From Typha latifolia (Eukaryota > Streptophyta > Magnoliopsida > Poales > Typhaceae), in contig CM034107.1 in assembly GCA_019914945.1 (NCBI GenBank), forward strand, positions 1,550,001-1,614,000: DNA of 64,000 nt, read 5' to 3'. Shown here piece by piece: positions 13,669 to 26,284 of this stretch. Both the position numbers and the translations under genes were made by a program. How positions within the stretch are numbered: the first letter of the stretch is position 1; each line of letters begins with the position of its first letter. Under the pieces are notes generated by a model, which was not told the origin of the DNA, searched no databases, and saw only the letters and a program-made list of their open reading frames with translations.

Positions 13669-14400
13669 TTGTTTCACTGGATCATGACATGTGATAGCGC
13701 CGATCGCTAATAATTAAACTAAATGTTTGAAATCAAATTTGTTTGCAATCTCATCTTTGACAAGAATATAAGATTTACATGAGTTATTGCCTAAAGCCTG
13801 TCTGAGGCCCTCAGATGTTCTCTGGTGTTCTTGAGCAATTTTTGGGGTACAGAAGCAACCAATACCAAGTTGTGCATTAGCAATCAATTATGGATACAAT
13901 ATATTCAATAATGCATGTTTGCATCCCATGCACTTGTAAATGATGAGAGGAATACAAGAGAAGGGAAGAGGATCTCTATGGAAATGGTGTTTATTTATAG
14001 CTTTCCAAACTGCTAGCCATCACAATTACACTAAACATCCCCTAGGAAGTCTCTTGAATTAATATTGGTAACATGTTTCTCATCAGCTTAGTTTTTATGT
14101 TTAAAATTAGGGCTTCTTTACATTTATGTTTCATTCAAATTTTTTTGTTAAATACTTAAATCTAAAGTCTGTGAATGTTTGATTTTCAGAGAATATAGTG
14201 CTGGTAATTAAAAGCTAATATTTATCTAAATCCAAGAGTTTTATTATCATTTTAGCAGACTAAACTTGGTTTTGTAATTTGCAAGCCTAAGTATAGATTT
14301 AAATAGAGCTTGATTGTTCTGGCTTTTATTTGCTAGTTCTTTACTTGCTTACAAGAAAATTTCCAATTTTAGCTGAGCTTGTGGATCACTTGCAGCTAGG

Positions 14401-15686
14401 ATGGAGATGAAAGTATTTTGGTGCTTCACAATTCTGTTCACCATCTTACTGGGAGATAAGTTTGCAATGTTCAATGCCATGTTAGTAGATGAGAGTAAGT
14501 ACTAGCTACTATTGGAAACCTATTTCAACCTCTCATTTCTTATCTTGTAAAGGCTTCAAATCTAAGACACTGTTGGAAAGAAAAGAAAACAGGGAGTTAA
14601 AAGTGAAGTAAATCAAAATTCAGATATAGTTTGGAACTATTCCATATTATGAATTAATTAGGAAGAATACTAATGCTTGTGGTTGATTATTTATGAAAGT
14701 TGTACCAAAAAAACCTACCTGTGTTTCATGCTTGGAGACTTCAAGGAAAGCTGAAAAAATCTTAAGCGACGCAAAGTTGTTCGAAGAAGCCAACAGACTC
14801 TCGGTCGAAGTATGCCATGTTCTACCAGCAGATCTGGAAGCTAAGGTAGCAGACTCCAGCCATTCTATTCATGAAAATTATCTTACCACAAATTTATACT
14901 TCATACTGCTTCTTTCATTTTTCGCAGTGTTTAGAAGCATCGGAAATTTATGTTAATCACACCAGATTGTTCTTTAAAGAGCTATTCCATGAAGATAGCC
15001 TATGCAAGAAAACAGAGCTCTGCACTGACAACACCCTCACAGAAGAGAGCAAGATGTTTCAGCCAGTAAGCAAAATTGGTTTAATCCACAGAATTCATAC
15101 TACAAAACTTCAGCAATAATGTTATGATCAATAAGTTAATGTTATATATCCTTAAATACTGGCCAAACAATGTATTTAGATGGAAATGTAGTAAAAGCTT
15201 TACATACACTAGTGACTAAGGTATGTTTCAGCCACTGGATCTGAGAGGCTGTGGACCTTGTCATAGAGCTATTAAGGATCTTAAGAAGAAAATGAAGCAG
15301 CCAAAGATGAAGGTAGCTCTTCACCTGAACCTGATTAAATTTGCATATATTTTCACCTTTTTTTCATGGCTGCCTGATATAATATATTAATATCTTAACT
15401 TTTGTAGGCTAAGTTGATAGATGTGCTTATCGACTACTGTGAAGAAATAGAGAAGGATGAGCAAGTTGTAAGTACAACCACTGAATTAAATCATTCGCAA
15501 TTCTATCGTAACACTGATAAATTTGATGAGATATTTTGGTTGCAGTGCAAGACAGCAATTACCAAATATGCTCCTAAAGTTCTGGCTAAGCTTGACAGTA
15601 TAAAGGCCAAATCCCTCTGCCAGATGATTGGTATATGCGATTCAGAAATATCCATACGAAAGCTATGGAAAGAAATATTGGAATGA
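14401..15686 (+). CDS. Secreted/vacuolar protein with two saposin B domains
   Basis: Six exons, 14401-14494, 14700-14845, 14928-15065, 15232-15312, 15408-15467 and 15546-15686, join to 660 nt and 219 aa. The N-terminus (MEMKVFWCFTILFTILLGD...) is a signal peptide. Two saposin B domains follow, each with the six-cysteine pattern that forms three disulfides: C39, C42, C70, C81, C106, C112, and then C133, C136, C164, C174, C198, C204. NHT at residues 90-92 is an N-glycosylation site in the position common for saposins. Saposins bind and lift lipids to hydrolases in lysosomes or vacuoles; plant two-domain members (like those annotated in Arabidopsis as saposin B domain-containing proteins) are poorly characterised. 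All introns are GT-AG and most exon junctions fall on cysteine-bearing blocks. AATAAA at 15713-15718 is a likely polyadenylation signal. The next gene converges on it. Confidence 0.92.
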
Positions 15687-16475
15687 ATCATGGATGCTGT
15701 GATGCTTATGCCAATAAATATTTTGGGGAATGATATGTAATACAGATATATCATACAATGCAATGTTTTGTTATGTTATTGGAGATTATCTTGTATATGC
15801 ATAATCATAAAGACATGTATATCATATTCCAGGTATTGCAACAAGATTTACATTTACAAATGCATGATAGAGTTTTCAGCTATTATATGTTATCAATCAT
15901 AGTACATAAAGTGAAGTCCAGGGTAATAATAGTGAATTACTCAGATGGGAAGATCTTGATATATATGAGGCAGTTAAACACTTCCTGGCTTGGAAAGTTG
16001 AATAACAAAAAAAAGTGTGACGCATGAAATAACAGGAAAAATGTACAAGGTATGAAATTGAAAAGAAAAAAGATACAGTTAAGCAAGATTTGTTCATTTC
16101 TTCTCTCTTGATCCAGCAGTATCAACATTTCACTCTCTTATAAATATTTGTGAAGTTTGGATGCTTAAATCTTCTATCAAATCAAATTTCTTTTGTTCTT
16201 CGAGCTCTAATCAAATCCTCCCAGTGATTCACTGGATCTCCCATGCAGCAAGAACCTTCTTCTCTCAACAATGACAGTGTGAACTCCTTGATATAAATCA
16301 ACAACAGTAGAACCAAGGCAATCCATACACAGCATATGGAGATTTTGTACCTTTCTGCCATGACTAGAATCAGGGGAATAATTCATCACTTGAAGCTTGT
16401 AAGGCAGACACTGCCAATATTACTTGAATAAGAACCATCCGAAATGGACCATTACATATGGCAAAAGTCCTCATG
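15687..16475. other. Convergent 3' flanks of saposin and HEAGH-protease genes
   Basis: Holds the 3' UTRs of the two convergent genes. Open frames here are short, overlap on both strands and carry no recognisable domain. No repeat or RNA gene was recognised. Confidence 0.5.
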
Positions 16476-19392
16476 TCAGCTGACAGAGGACATGGCTTCT
16501 TCAATCCTCCTGATGACTACACTAAGACTATGCCCACTTTCTAAAGCTTTAACAGCAGCTCTGTGGGCTTTCTTGTGCCACTTCAGGAGGTTGTATGATT
16601 GCAGAACAGACCACCGGGCTTGGTTTGACATCTGCTACATAGGTAACAAAGAGTTAATACAGTAACAGCTAAGATATTGATTCAGATACAAATCAAAGAA
16701 TGATGTATAGACCTGTGAAACAGTCAAAGGAGGTTGCAGAAGAACACTGATACTCCTGAACAAATTCTCATCATTTTCTCCACCTTCTGCCTCCCCATAA
16801 ACAAGAGCTTCAGAAGCAATTCCAGCAAAAAGTATCATACAGTACCTGAGAGCTGAGTAATCAATTAGATTCACAGAAACAAAGAACCAATCTTGTGTCT
16901 ATTGGGCCTATGACCATCAGTAAATCTATGTACCTGTCAAAAGCAGTACTGCTTAGGCGGCCTTCTGCAAGTTCATTTTCCATCTTTTCATCCCAAAACT
17001 GAGTTCCTGCCTATAGAATAGAATGAAAGTATGAAATGATGTGCATATGGATATTTTCTTAAGAAGAGCTTAAGTCAGTAACTAATACTCATTGGTTGAA
17101 GTTCAAAGACTCGAAATTAGCAAGTACTTTATGTACTTTGTTATATTTGAGCTGTCTTGCTAATGTATTTTCTTAAGAGTGGTTAATAACTTAGTTTCTA
17201 TTGCAGTGCAGAAAAACGCTAGAAATTACTTCACTTAATAAACATATTATTAAAATGTAAAACTATCCTAAGTTACCTGGCCTTGAATTCCCATTTGCAT
17301 AGCCACAAATGGATCTAAAATCACTCCTCGTATCGGGCAACCCATTAGATAAGCTATAAATATAATGGATGAGGTTATACATTTCCTCTGTTAACTTGAA
17401 TAAGCAAAAAGGACTAATGCAAGAAAGAAAGAAAAAAAAGAATACCAGTAAGGAGATGTCCAGCTTCATGAACAAGAATACGGCGCTTATACGGGGGCCA
17501 AAAACTTGATATCTGAGCAAGACAGCTCCCACCAAGAAAAATTGCATCCAGTGCTGCTAATCCCAATATGGCAGCCAAATTAGGTCGTATATCTATTCCT
17601 TGGGAGAGTAAGAAAGATATGCCACCAAGACAAGCAATCAACACTATTCTAGAAGTTCCAGTAAGGCCCCACTTCTTTGGCGCAAGCTTAGCGGCTGCAA
17701 ATATCAGAAAAGGTCATTCTAAAAAGAGACCAACTTGATTCAGAATTAGACTGGAAAGGAAAAGTATGCACTCCAATACTCGCTACAGAAAAGGGGCAGA
17801 TGAAAATGCTTCCATTTGAACTAATAGATGAGTTATACTAAAACCAACACTAAACAGCAATGTACTTTATATGAAATGCAAAACTAAGAAATTTTCCAAA
17901 TTCTAACTTCGTTATCCTCTAAAGAACAGTGCTATTAAGTTTCAAAGATTTCCAAAAAGTCAGAAGGATGAGAGGAGGAAAGAGTCACTTTAGATATCTC
18001 ACCTTCCAAACCAGTTGACTCTCTTAACAATGAAGGGGTGACATCCCTTGGTCCCTCTAGAACTGTAGCATGAGAAGAAAGAAAAAAAGATTGGTAAGAA
18101 CCAGCAGAACTAAACAATGAATAATTCACTCTGTAATTAGCTTAATGAACCTTCTAATAAAACACAAGAATGTAACAAAGCAAGCAACCTTTCTAATAGG
18201 CAAAAAGAGGAAAAGTGGTCATATTAATCTTGTCGGCAATAAATGATATATTAAACTATGATCATTATGATGATAGAAATCACTTAGATTTTATATGAAA
18301 TAAACTCTCTAGTAGGGCTGTCAAAATAATCAAGCAGGCTCGATCAAGCTCGGCTCGAAATGATCTGAGCCAAGCTTGATCTTCAAAATAGGCTCGAAAA
18401 ATATTTCAAACCAAGCTTGATCACGAGCTGGCTTGATTAAATGGGCTTGATAATACTCAAAATAATTATAATATATATAATATGAGTAATACTTTCTATA
18501 CTTTTATTATATTCTAAAGTTTACTTAAGTGGATTGTTATGTCATTTGATTTTGTAGAATTTAGTTCTGAATTATGATCCTATTTTTTTTATATACATAG
18601 ATATTTCTAATAGTTTATATATTGTAATATTTATATTTTTTTGAATTATGTCATATTTTAAGTTTAATTCAAGCCTAAATTAACCTTAATTTAATTCAAG
18701 TTTGATCGGTCTCCAAATTTGGCTTGTTAATCAAGGCTTGAAATTATTTATTGATTGAAATGATTTCAATTCAATCTTGATCATAAATCTAGGCTCAAAA
18801 TTATTTTCAATTCCAGCCTGATCAGAGCTAGGCTCGATCAAGCTCGGCTCGATTACACCCCAACTCTCTAGTTATTAAACCTTATTATCACTATATAGCA
18901 TGAAAACCAATACGAATAATGCATCAAATTTTTGCAAGTACCAAAATTTTCATCATGCCATAAGATCAAGAACAAAAATATACCAATGTTCTTGCATTTC
19001 CCAAAGTTGGGTAATAACCCACGATCCTGGAGAAAGGCGTAGGCGCTCCCGACAAGCCTCATATCGTCCGCATTCAAGCAGGTGTCCAACACCTCCCAAT
19101 CCCTCTCCGGCCTCGACCAACCTGGGGAGTACAACACCGACGAGGATGAAGAACCCATCGCATCCACCGGAGAAGAAGACAACTCCACGGATTTGAGGAA
19201 GCGAAGGGCCCTCGAAAGGTCCTTATCCCTCACCGCATCCTCGTATTCGCGCCATTCTTTGAGGGATTTGACGCAGAGGCGAGATGGGTTTCTACAAATT
19301 GAGATGTTACGAGGGAAAGGTGAGATCTTTAGGGGTTTGGAGAAGGCAAAGCGGAGATTGGTGGAGGAGAGAGAAGCGCAGGGAGAAGGCAT
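16476..19392 (-). CDS. Chloroplast-targeted HEAGH metalloprotease-like membrane protein
   Basis: Seven minus-strand exons, 19392-18984, 18062-18003, 17694-17446, 17353-17277, 17010-16934, 16845-16713 and 16631-16476, sum to 1,161 nt and 386 aa. The Ser/Arg-rich, acid-poor first 45 residues look like a plastid transit peptide. Two hydrophobic segments (about residues 173-187 and 196-216) precede HEAGH at 232-236, the zinc-binding HExxH of M41/FtsH-type peptidases. After it come LMGCPIRGVILDP and GIQGQAGTQFWDEKM, then a helical C-terminal part. No AAA+ ATPase module is present, unlike true FtsH. The layout fits the plant family annotated as stress-regulated or FtsH-like proteins (Arabidopsis At5g27290-like, related to VIR3), proposed to work in chloroplast membranes; this assignment is from memory of the family. 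Intron 1 (18063-18983) carries a hAT-like miniature transposon. Whether it is catalytically active cannot be judged. Confidence 0.85.
18313..18863 (+). mobile_element. hAT-like non-autonomous element inside an intron
   Basis: Begins TAGGGCTGTCAAAATAATC and ends GATTACACCCCAA; the ends are imperfect inverted repeats. The flanks share an 8-bp or longer direct repeat, CTCTCTAG, at 18305-18312 and 18864-18871, consistent with a hAT target-site duplication. The interior is AT-rich between blocks built of repeated GCTCGATCAAGCTCGGCTCGA-like words and codes for nothing. It lies in intron 1 of the minus-strand HEAGH-protease gene. A related copy is at 56995-57577. Confidence 0.65.
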
Positions 19393-20417
19393 CGGACTAT
19401 CGGAGCGTATGGAAGCGGAATTGGAGCGTGAAAATATCTCGGTTTTCTTCGAACTATATCGCTTGAAAAATGGTCGGGAATGTTACTGTTCACACCCGAA
19501 CAATTCACTATTTACAATTCGATCCTTTTTCTAATTTCATGGGATAGTTCATAATTTTCTCTAAAATTCTTTCGAATATCACAATTGGCAATATATTCTT
19601 CAAACTTTTATAATCGTTTGAAAAGTAATCTAGATGTCGTAGCACAAAAAGGATTTAAGTTTAGGATCTCTATATCAAATTTAAGGGTTGTTAACTGTCT
19701 CAATTATTATTATCTATCACTTTTACACTGTTTTAGTTTGTGTTTAGCCGTCTATCCGACGATTGACTGATTATGTTTAACTAAAACAGCGTTTGTGACT
19801 TTTTGTCGAAAAAAATAAAGAAGAAAGTGGATACATACACTTAGTGAATTATCTAATTGTATCACTAAGTCTCCTTGATTAAGAGTTCTGTTAAAAATAT
19901 TAAAAAATTAACTAACTAATTAGACGAATAAAATGCCCCGACTTTCTCTTCATTTTGCCTTTTAGATGTAAATTTTTGAGTAACTAAATAAGTCCGCTGT
20001 AAAATTTGATATAAAGACCACCAAATAATAAGATGAAAGATTATAATAGGAATATGAGATATTTTATCTACTTATTAAATTACTCAAAATTTTAAGATTA
20101 TTTATATTAAAATTTCTAATAAAATATCCACGAAGTGAACTTTAGTGATACACGATAATTGATAGGGTTAAGATGTAATTAACCCCGTATTTAACACTTG
20201 AACTTGATACTTGTAAAATAAATAAATTCAGTCACGATTAAGAGATGCCGTCTTCTTTCCTTGGATAGACAAAGAGCAATTGTTACATTGTTCATGCAAA
20301 CATGAACACATGAACAACTTATTCAATTAAAAAAATAAACAACACCAACAACAAATGCTCCGTAGTGCATCAGTTCAAACTTTAGCAATCCTCATGGGAG
20401 TAATTAAGCTGAGTTAA
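19393..20417. other. Intergenic region between HEAGH-protease and phytoglobin genes
   Basis: Contains the promoter of the minus-strand protease gene (19393 onward) and the 3' flank of the phytoglobin gene. The open frame 19082-19534 on the plus strand is a shadow of the protease exon. At about 19835-19880 and 20125-20170 two segments share an inverted TGTATCACTAA core, perhaps the ends of an old miniature transposon (weak). Otherwise nothing was recognised. Confidence 0.45.
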
Positions 20418-21204
<787 letters not shown>

Positions 21205-21275
21205 GTCAGTTATATATATATAGTCTCTATTGCTCAGGAGATGAGGATGGGTTTGAAACAAAATGAGATAGATGG

Positions 21276-21283
21276 TTTATATA
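21276..21283 (-). promoter_or_regulatory. TATA box of the phytoglobin gene
   Basis: The minus strand reads CTATATAAACC here, a canonical plant TATA box about 72 bp upstream of the phytoglobin ATG, leaving room for a short leader of about 40 nt. Position and orientation fit; no other TATA element lies closer. Confidence 0.7.
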
Positions 21284-22215
21284 GGCAAGAACTTAGAGTA
21301 TATGTTCCTATAATTCATTAACTAAGTGGAATATAAAATAGGACATGGAAGGTTGGATGTGAATTGGAGGATAATAATACGTGTACGTGGGTGGCTCCAA
21401 GACTGCATGAAGAGGCAAAAGGTGGCACTAAAGTTTGGTGCAAACCATTTGCAGTTCATTGTTGCTGGTCTTGAAACTGTGGGCTGATGGAGAGAAAGGG
21501 AGAGGAGAGGGAGGCCATGCATGGCTTTGACATGATATATTTGATTGAAGTTTAATTGTGAAGGAGACGTGAGAATGAGTAGCATACTTGACATATATAT
21601 ATATATATTCATTCAAAGAAGTGGATCAATTATATGCGCTAATACTCTGGAAGATCCTATTAGAAGGCTAGGATGATAAATAATAATAATAATAATATCT
21701 AGATTGTGAACTATTTGCCCCTTTTAATATTATTTTTCAGTGATACATGGAATGCCTTAATTGCATGAAACCTTTGAAATGCTACTTGTGTTTGATTATA
21801 TCCAATTATTAATTTTATAAAATATCATGCGATTAATTTTAGGTGCTGTAGAGCATTTACTCTTACTTTGGAATAAAAGAAAAAGAAAAATCTAAGGGTA
21901 ATATGGTTGTTTGAGATTATTTGTTAATAGCATGTTAAAATTTGCAGTAGTTTATTTTAATAAAGGAGTTAACTAGTTGTCAAATTTAATTATCTGAGTT
22001 AAAATTATTGAAAAAATGATTAATTAATAGAATTTGACTTTGAAATCCAAAATTGTCCACGTCATTCGGACCCTAAATGGAGCAACTCAGACCACACACA
22101 AGAAGTAGTCTCAGCCGTCGAGTCCTCGATATTTACTTAAATAATAACTAGATCTCAGCCGTTCAGTTTTAGCCCATATGATAAGGCGGTCAAACCAACG
22201 GTGGGGTCGCCAGAA
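21284..22215. other. Bidirectional upstream region of phytoglobin and PGK
   Basis: No coding sequence supported. AT-rich, with an (ATA)n run near 21680. It must hold the regulatory DNA of the minus-strand phytoglobin gene and part of that of PGK. No specific operator was recognised. Confidence 0.5.
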
Positions 22216-22405
22216 CCCTCTAGAACAGGAGAATATGCGATTATACCACTCCAGCGCACGTTAGCATTTCCATCGTAAAATACGCCTCCTTCTCCTTCTG
22301 GAAAAAGGCACCCTCTAGAACAGGAGAATATGCGATTATACCACTCCAGCGCACGTTAGCATTTCCATCGTAAAATACGCCTCCTTCTCCTTCTGGAAAA
22401 AGGCA
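22216..22405. repeat. Perfect 95-bp tandem duplication upstream of PGK
   Basis: Two head-to-tail copies, 22216-22310 and 22311-22405, each starting CCCTCTAGAACAGGAG and ending in GGAAAAAGGCA. I see no mismatch between them. The second copy ends about 180 bp before the PGK ATG, so the pair covers the core promoter or start of the 5' leader. Confidence 0.95.
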
Positions 22406-22583
22406 CCTCCTTTTTAGTGCGCCGCTCGTCTCTTCACCGCTGCTACGTTTCTTCTACTCTCTCCTGATAGATCGATCTACTACGTCCTTTTCTTGTGAGA
22501 TCTTTTTTGGGTTTTCCGTGATCGGATTAGATCTCTCTTTTCTTAGGATTTGAGGCTCTTGTACCGGTTCATTTGGTGGAAAA

Positions 22584-25500
22584 ATGGCCACGAAGAGGAG
22601 CGTTGGGGATCTCAAGGAAGCCGATCTCAAGGGGAAGAGGGTGTTCGTGAGAGTGGATCTTAACGTGCCCTTGGATGACAACCAGAAGATTACGGACGAC
22701 ACCCGGATCCGCGCCGCCGTCCCGACCATCAAGTACTTGATGGGGAACGGGGCTAAGGTTATCCTTTGCAGCCATCTGGTGAGGTTCTCTCTTCTAAGTC
22801 CTTTTTATTCGTACGTTTTTCTATTGTTGTTCTGATCCAAAATTTGACAAATTTTTTTTTCTGTAGTGGTTCTTTTGTGCATGTTGATTAATCTTATCAT
22901 CTGGAAAGTTTGAAGATTTGTTTCTCTTGTTGATGTGGATCTGTTTTGCAAAGTGCTATTATTTTAAAGAATGGACGGATCTAGTACATGTAAAGAACAT
23001 TGGAGGTGCAATTTGTTATGGTTGTTTAGTAAATCACATGGCCTCATAATAGACGGAAGTAGTATGCATGTAGTCCACTTAATTGAAGCTTCCATCTGAG
23101 TTCAATAAAGTTCAGCATGCAGTTTTAAGTTAATATGCTAATTGAATTATTTCTATCTGCGAGTTTACAGTCTAGATTAAGTAATGGTGGGTTTACTTGG
23201 ACAATGAGTTGAATCTTATGAATAAGATGCTACAGTCTGTTTTTTTTTAAGTTGAACAGCTTGGCTATAAAGACACTGAAAATGGTATAATATGATTACA
23301 TAATATTAAGATTTGCTATTTTGATCAGCTACTTGATTTCAGTTTTATATTGTTTAGCTTCTAGTATAGTATGTTTCTTTAGATTTTGCTTCCTTTCTGA
23401 GTGATGATGAACTGATGGATGTGGTTTTGAATCTCCAGGGCCGCCCGAAAGGCGTCACCCCAAAGTACAGCCTGAAGCCTCTGGTGCCAAGACTATCTGA
23501 GCTTCTTGGAGTTGATGTATGTAGACCTGCCGTTGAGCCCAGTAATTGTAGTTTTAAAATTGTAATATAGGTTGATTTTTCCCTGATCCCTTGATGCTGG
23601 AAATTAGGTCGTCATGGCAAATGACTCTATTGGCGAGGAAGTTGAAAAATTGGTGGCTGTACTACCTGAAGGAGGTGTTATCCTTCTTGAAAACGTGAGG
23701 TTTTATAAGGAAGAAGAGAAAAATGTGCCCGAGTTTGCACAGAAGTTAGCGTCGCTCGCCGACCTTTATGTAAATGATGCATTTGGCACGGCTCATAGAG
23801 CTCATGCTTCAACTGAGGGAGTCACAAAGTTCGTGAAGCCAGCTGTTGCTGGTTTCCTGATGCAGAAGGCATGTTTCCAGTCTTTACACATTTTGCAATT
23901 AATTATGTTGTCCTTTCGTTTTGAATAGTTTGTTCATTTATGATTTGGAATTCTGCACAAATATTAAATTTATCTCTTTGAAGGCCAATATTTTCTATTC
24001 TGTCAATTAGCAATATCTGAAAACTATTTTATGGATATGCTTCAAGTTCCTGTAGTATCATAGTGTGAATCATTGCATCTATTTACGAGTTTTTCTAAGT
24101 TTCTTTCAAATATGGTAAAATATGACATTTTGCATTGTATGCAAATACATTTGGTGGCTCTCTACTTGTTTTGTGAATTTTCTGTTAGCACTGAATTCTA
24201 TCTCTATGATTAGGAACTTGATTATCTTGTTGGGGCTGTCGCGAACCCTAAGAAACCGTTTGCTGCCATTGTTGGGGGATCCAAGGTGTCAAGCAAGATT
24301 GGAGTGATAGAGTCCCTGTTGGAAAAGGTTGATGTCCTTATCCTTGGCGGTGGAATGATCTTTACATTCTACAAAGCACAGGGTTATTCTGTTGGCTCAT
24401 CCCTTGTCGAGGAAGACAAGCTTGACCTTGCGACAACACTTATCGAAAAGGCGAAGTCTAAAGGTGTAGCTCTCATGCTTCCTACGGATGTTGTAGTAGC
24501 TGACAAGTTTGCTGCAGATGCTAACAGCAAGGTTTGTTCATCTACTTCTGTTTATTGTGTTTCCAGGTTTTAGGATGTCATGAATAATATGACTAAAGCA
24601 ACTCTAACCGTACTTCACCATTGCGAAGTTGAAATGGTGAATTTTGATGTGATCATCATGGATTTGTTATGTTTGTAGTTTTGATCCATTTTGGAGTTTC
24701 ATTTTTCTTGGTTATTTTTTAAATAAAAATTCAAATAAGGTATGGAAAATTCTAAAAAGTAGCACAAAATTTTGAACAGAGCATTAAAAATACTAGTAAA
24801 TACGTTTACTGTTATTGATCAATAATTAGGAGAAACTAATGTTGATGTTACCAAATTTATTGCTGATAATTAAAGTATTTATTATTTTACCATACTTCCA
24901 AGTAAATTGAGGCCATGTTACTTATGCAAGTATCATTAGGAGAAATTAATGTTATGCTACAAAAAATATTTACATATTGTCATTAATAGGAAACAAAATC
25001 GATGATATAAGGTAGATCATTTCGTTAATGGGGAGTAAGTACAGCTGTTATTATATATAGTTTCTATAAATGATGCTTAATAATGCTTACACTACTAAAA
25101 CATATACAATTATTGCCATTGTGGGAGAATTGAATTTGCTATTAACCATTTAGGAATTAGGATAAACCAATGCTGATTAGAAAGAATTTAAATTTAAGCT
25201 GCTTATAGTGCCAAGAATGGAAAATATTTGGTCTAATTTCAAACCTAAAACATAACCTGTCACCATAATAGTCCGTTAATAATATATTTATAGCTGTGAT
25301 AGATATTTTATTTTACAAACCCTGAAGGTGAGTAGAAAAACTTGTTTCGGCCATGGGGTCCATGTTTTGGCTGAAACTGCATGGTTTCACCTATCTTTTC
25401 AGGTCGATCTTGGTGGGCACCAATCCATTTTGGCCAATTTTTCAGACCATTATTTTTTTCTTTTTAAAAGATAGATGTTTTTGACCACAGTAACGTTGGA

Positions 25501-26284
25501 TTCCTTGTATAGCAGAAGAGATGCATGCTTGACCAATGCTGGACGAGATTGATAGTCCACTGGAAAGATATAGCTAATAGCTGTAACACAATCTCTCCCT
25601 AATGCAATTCTCATCTTCTGAAAACAGTGCAATATAGTTTCTGCTGGTAGACTTTCTGTTAGTCTTCTTCGTCTAACTATGCACTTGTAGCCATAAATAT
25701 GCTGATAGAGTAGATGTAATCTTATATCTTAGACATCTGAGAGTAGAATGAATAGATGTGATATATATATATGCCAATGTTGAGTAAACTTTAGGACATG
25801 GCATGCTTGGTTCTAACAACATCCTGGTGTTTTCTGCAGGTTGTGCCAGCGTCTAGCATTCCTGATGGCTGGATGGGTCTGGACATTGGCCCCGACGCCA
25901 TCAACACATTCAGCGAAGCTTTGGATAGCACAAAGACCATTATCTGGAATGGACCCATGGGTGTGTTTGAGTTTGAGAAGTTTGCCGCTGGAACTGATGT
26001 AAGCGTTTATTAACTAAACAAACTCAATGCCGAGACTTTCATTTTCCATCCTGTTGATATCAAATGAATAATGTTCTCCATTTGCACAGGCCATTGCCAA
26101 GAAATTGGCTGACCTTACTGGAAAGGGAGTCACAACCATCATTGGAGGTGGTGACTCCGTTGCAGCTGTGGAGAAGGCCGGGCTTGCTGATAAGATGAGT
26201 CACATCTCAACCGGAGGTGGTGCTAGCTTGGAGCTGCTGGAAGGCAAGCCACTTCCTGGCGTTCTTGCTCTTGATGATGCATGA
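22584..26284 (+). CDS. PGK: Phosphoglycerate kinase, cytosolic
   Basis: Six exons, 22584-22778, 23439-23516, 23608-23868, 24214-24531, 25840-25998 and 26090-26284, join to 1,206 nt and 401 aa, the length of the cytosolic isoform. The protein starts [20 protein letters not shown] with no transit peptide. It transfers phosphate between 1,3-bisphosphoglycerate and ADP in glycolysis. Family blocks seen: [29 protein letters not shown] (substrate site), [29 protein letters not shown], and the nucleotide-site residues in WNGPMGVFE and [10 protein letters not shown], ending in [22 protein letters not shown]. Intron 3 starts GC rather than GT (donor AAG|GCATGT at 23868/23869); only this junction keeps the LMQK-ELDYL frame. 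Intron 4 is the longest (1.3 kb). A 95-bp tandem duplication lies just upstream. Confidence 0.97.

Larger units (their letters stand above)
10070..14400. other. Long AT-rich intergenic spacer (HAK promoter to saposin gene)
   Basis: About 4.3 kb between two divergent genes with no supported coding sequence. The left part (10070-10600) is the transporter 5' leader and promoter and contains a GA-rich tract at 10567-10600. At about 10950-11050 and 11270-11370 lie two diverged direct copies of a non-coding block, offset about 320 bp. Simple repeats include (ATT)n near 11490 and (GATA)n at 13645-13668. A stretch at about 12535-12900 has loosely inverted AT-rich ends resembling a decayed miniature transposon (weak). 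The last few hundred bases are the saposin gene promoter and leader. Confidence 0.45.

Noticed and set aside
23869..23875. Alternative GT donor just inside PGK intron 3
   Set aside because: Using it adds bases that shift the frame out of the conserved LMQK-ELDYL sequence.
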